33,820 bases of DNA, taken from Osedax symbiont Rs2. Its GTDB lineage: Bacteria; Pseudomonadota; Gammaproteobacteria; Pseudomonadales; Balneatricaceae. Shown here piece after piece: positions 33,001 through 33,820 of the stretch. The notes under the pieces were generated by a model. That model searched no databases. It had not been told where the DNA came from and saw only the letters and a program-made list of their open reading frames with translations. The stretch is from the NCBI GenBank assembly GCA_000416315.1, contig ASZI01000099.1, positions 1 to 33,820 on the forward strand. Reading direction: 5' to 3'. The position numbers and the translations under genes were made by a program. How positions within the stretch are numbered: the first letter of the stretch is position 1; each line of letters starts with the position of its first letter.

Positions 33001-33642
33001 TTATTTAGCCTGCCACTGGGCGCGCACTAGCAGCCGATCGGCGCAATGTAGTTCAGCCTTAAAGACACTGTCGCGCTGTACCTGACCAACACCCGCGGGA
33101 GTGCCTGTCATGATGATATCGCCGTCCTCTAAAGTGACAAATTTTTTAATCTCTTCGAGTATTTGCTCTGGAGAGTAGATCATTTGACTAATATGGGCGC
33201 TCTGAGTCAATTGCCCATCAATCAGCAACGAGATGCTCAACTGCTCACTGACCTCGTCGATAGTGACAAAATCACTAAACACAGCGGCGCCGTCAAAGGC
33301 TTTGGCCCGCTCCCAGGGCAGTCCTTTAGCTTTGAGTTTCGACTGGAGAGCCCTCTTGGTTAGATCCAGGCCAATGCCCACCGCACTTAAGCTGTTTTGT
33401 GCATAGATAAAACAGATTTCTGTTTCGTAGTGAATCGCATCTTCAGGGTCTGCAGCTGTTCGATTTCCAGTCTTGTGCTCTGATTTAAGTTCACTGGCTA
33501 TAGAGGAGTTTGGCTTAAAGAACAACACCATATCTTCTGGAATTTCATTGTTGAGTTCGTTGATATGCGCTAAGTAATTGCGCCCCACACATAGAATTTT
33601 ATTGGGGCTAACTTTTTTAGATTCGATAGAGATACTTTGCAA
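33001..33642 (-). CDS. Fumarylacetoacetate hydrolase (FAH) family protein
   Basis: 213 residues, the length of the short single-domain FAH group (YcgM/FAHD1-like acylpyruvate hydrolases or oxaloacetate decarboxylases). The motifs in order are ILCVGRNYLAHINEL, FFKPNSSI, the metal-binding HYETE (E73, E75), GLDLTKRALQ with the third metal ligand D93, WERAKAFDGAAVFSDF and the closing DGDIIMTGTPAGVGQV. The enzyme uses Mg2+ to cleave or decarboxylate a beta-diketo acid; the substrate cannot be told apart within the family. The start is TTG at 33640-33642 with GGAG 7 bases upstream. It stands alone on the minus strand, convergent with cinA. Confidence 0.92.
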   Translation of the reverse strand: MQSISIESKKVSPNKILCVGRNYLAHINELNNEIPEDMVLFFKPNSSIASELKSEHKTGNRTAADPEDAIHYETEICFIYAQNSLSAVGIGLDLTKRALQSKLKAKGLPWERAKAFDGAAVFSDFVTIDEVSEQLSISLLIDGQLTQSAHISQMIYSPEQILEEIKKFVTLEDGDIIMTGTPAGVGQVQRDSVFKAELHCADRLLVRAQWQAK

Positions 33643-33820
33643 AATTTAACTCCGAAATGTTCAGGGAATAATGAGCAATTAACTTAGGCCATAATAACTG
33701 ATCACAGCTAAGTAACGGGTAAATATATTAAATTATTTTTGACCTATAAAGGTGTAAAAATTAGGCGGGAAACTGTGCGAAAATTGTGTTATTGTGCCGC
33801 CAAATTAACTAGAAAAATTT
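33643..33820. promoter_or_regulatory. Upstream region of the FAH-family gene, window end
   Basis: 178 AT-rich bases to the window edge with no ORF of note. A TTGACC at about 33749 could be part of a rightward promoter for a gene beyond the window, but no matching -10 box is convincing. Confidence 0.3.

Overview
The window looks like chromosomal DNA of a Gram-negative, probably marine or halophilic gammaproteobacterium. This is inferred from the outer-membrane efflux lipoprotein, the Tat/Sec periplasmic binding proteins, NhaA, CinA, the moderate GC content and the gene families present; species is not determined. Coding density is high. I see no tRNA, rRNA, CRISPR, insertion sequence or phage gene.

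Layout. (1) 1-3867: a TRAP uptake module on the minus strand (dctQ, cut by the window edge, and dctP) with an N-formylglutamate amidohydrolase-family gene, facing a divergent RpiR-type regulator. (2) 4438-10888: a five-gene Opp/Dpp-type ABC transporter operon (binding protein, two permeases, two ATPases) closed by a strong intrinsic terminator. A convergent sulfatase-fold hydrolase resembling phosphonate monoester hydrolases/phosphodiesterases follows. (3) 12810-14440: an unlisted 54-residue cysteine-rich peptide gene and nhaA. (4) 14493-23935: a glucoside locus. An AglR-like LacI regulator and a GH1 beta-glucosidase lie on the minus strand, divergent from an aglE-F-G-A-K operon with the same gene order as the rhizobial alpha-glucoside system. 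Two identical AAAGCGCTTT operators sit in the divergent control region. (5) 23987-31394: pabB and a complete tripartite RND efflux operon (TolC-like lipoprotein, adaptor, RND pump) with its own terminator. (6) 31622-33642: cinA and a fumarylacetoacetase-family gene.

How it works together. Three different high-affinity uptake systems (TRAP, Opp-type ABC, Agl-type ABC) each carry catabolic enzymes and, for two of them, an adjacent regulator. In all three the gene for the binding protein is followed by one or more strong stem-loops before the membrane genes, which fits the known strategy of making binding protein in excess over permease.

The most unusual items are a precise ~207-bp tandem duplication of the lacI-3'/bgl-5' junction, which creates a chimeric 47-codon ORF in front of the beta-glucosidase; the cysteine-rich mini-protein; three consecutive hairpins in one Opp intergenic gap; and an enlarged Opp-type binding protein/permease pair next to a phosphodiesterase/sulfatase-like enzyme. 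TTG starts with good ribosome binding sites recur (dctQ, the sulfatase-fold gene, pabB, the FAH-family gene).
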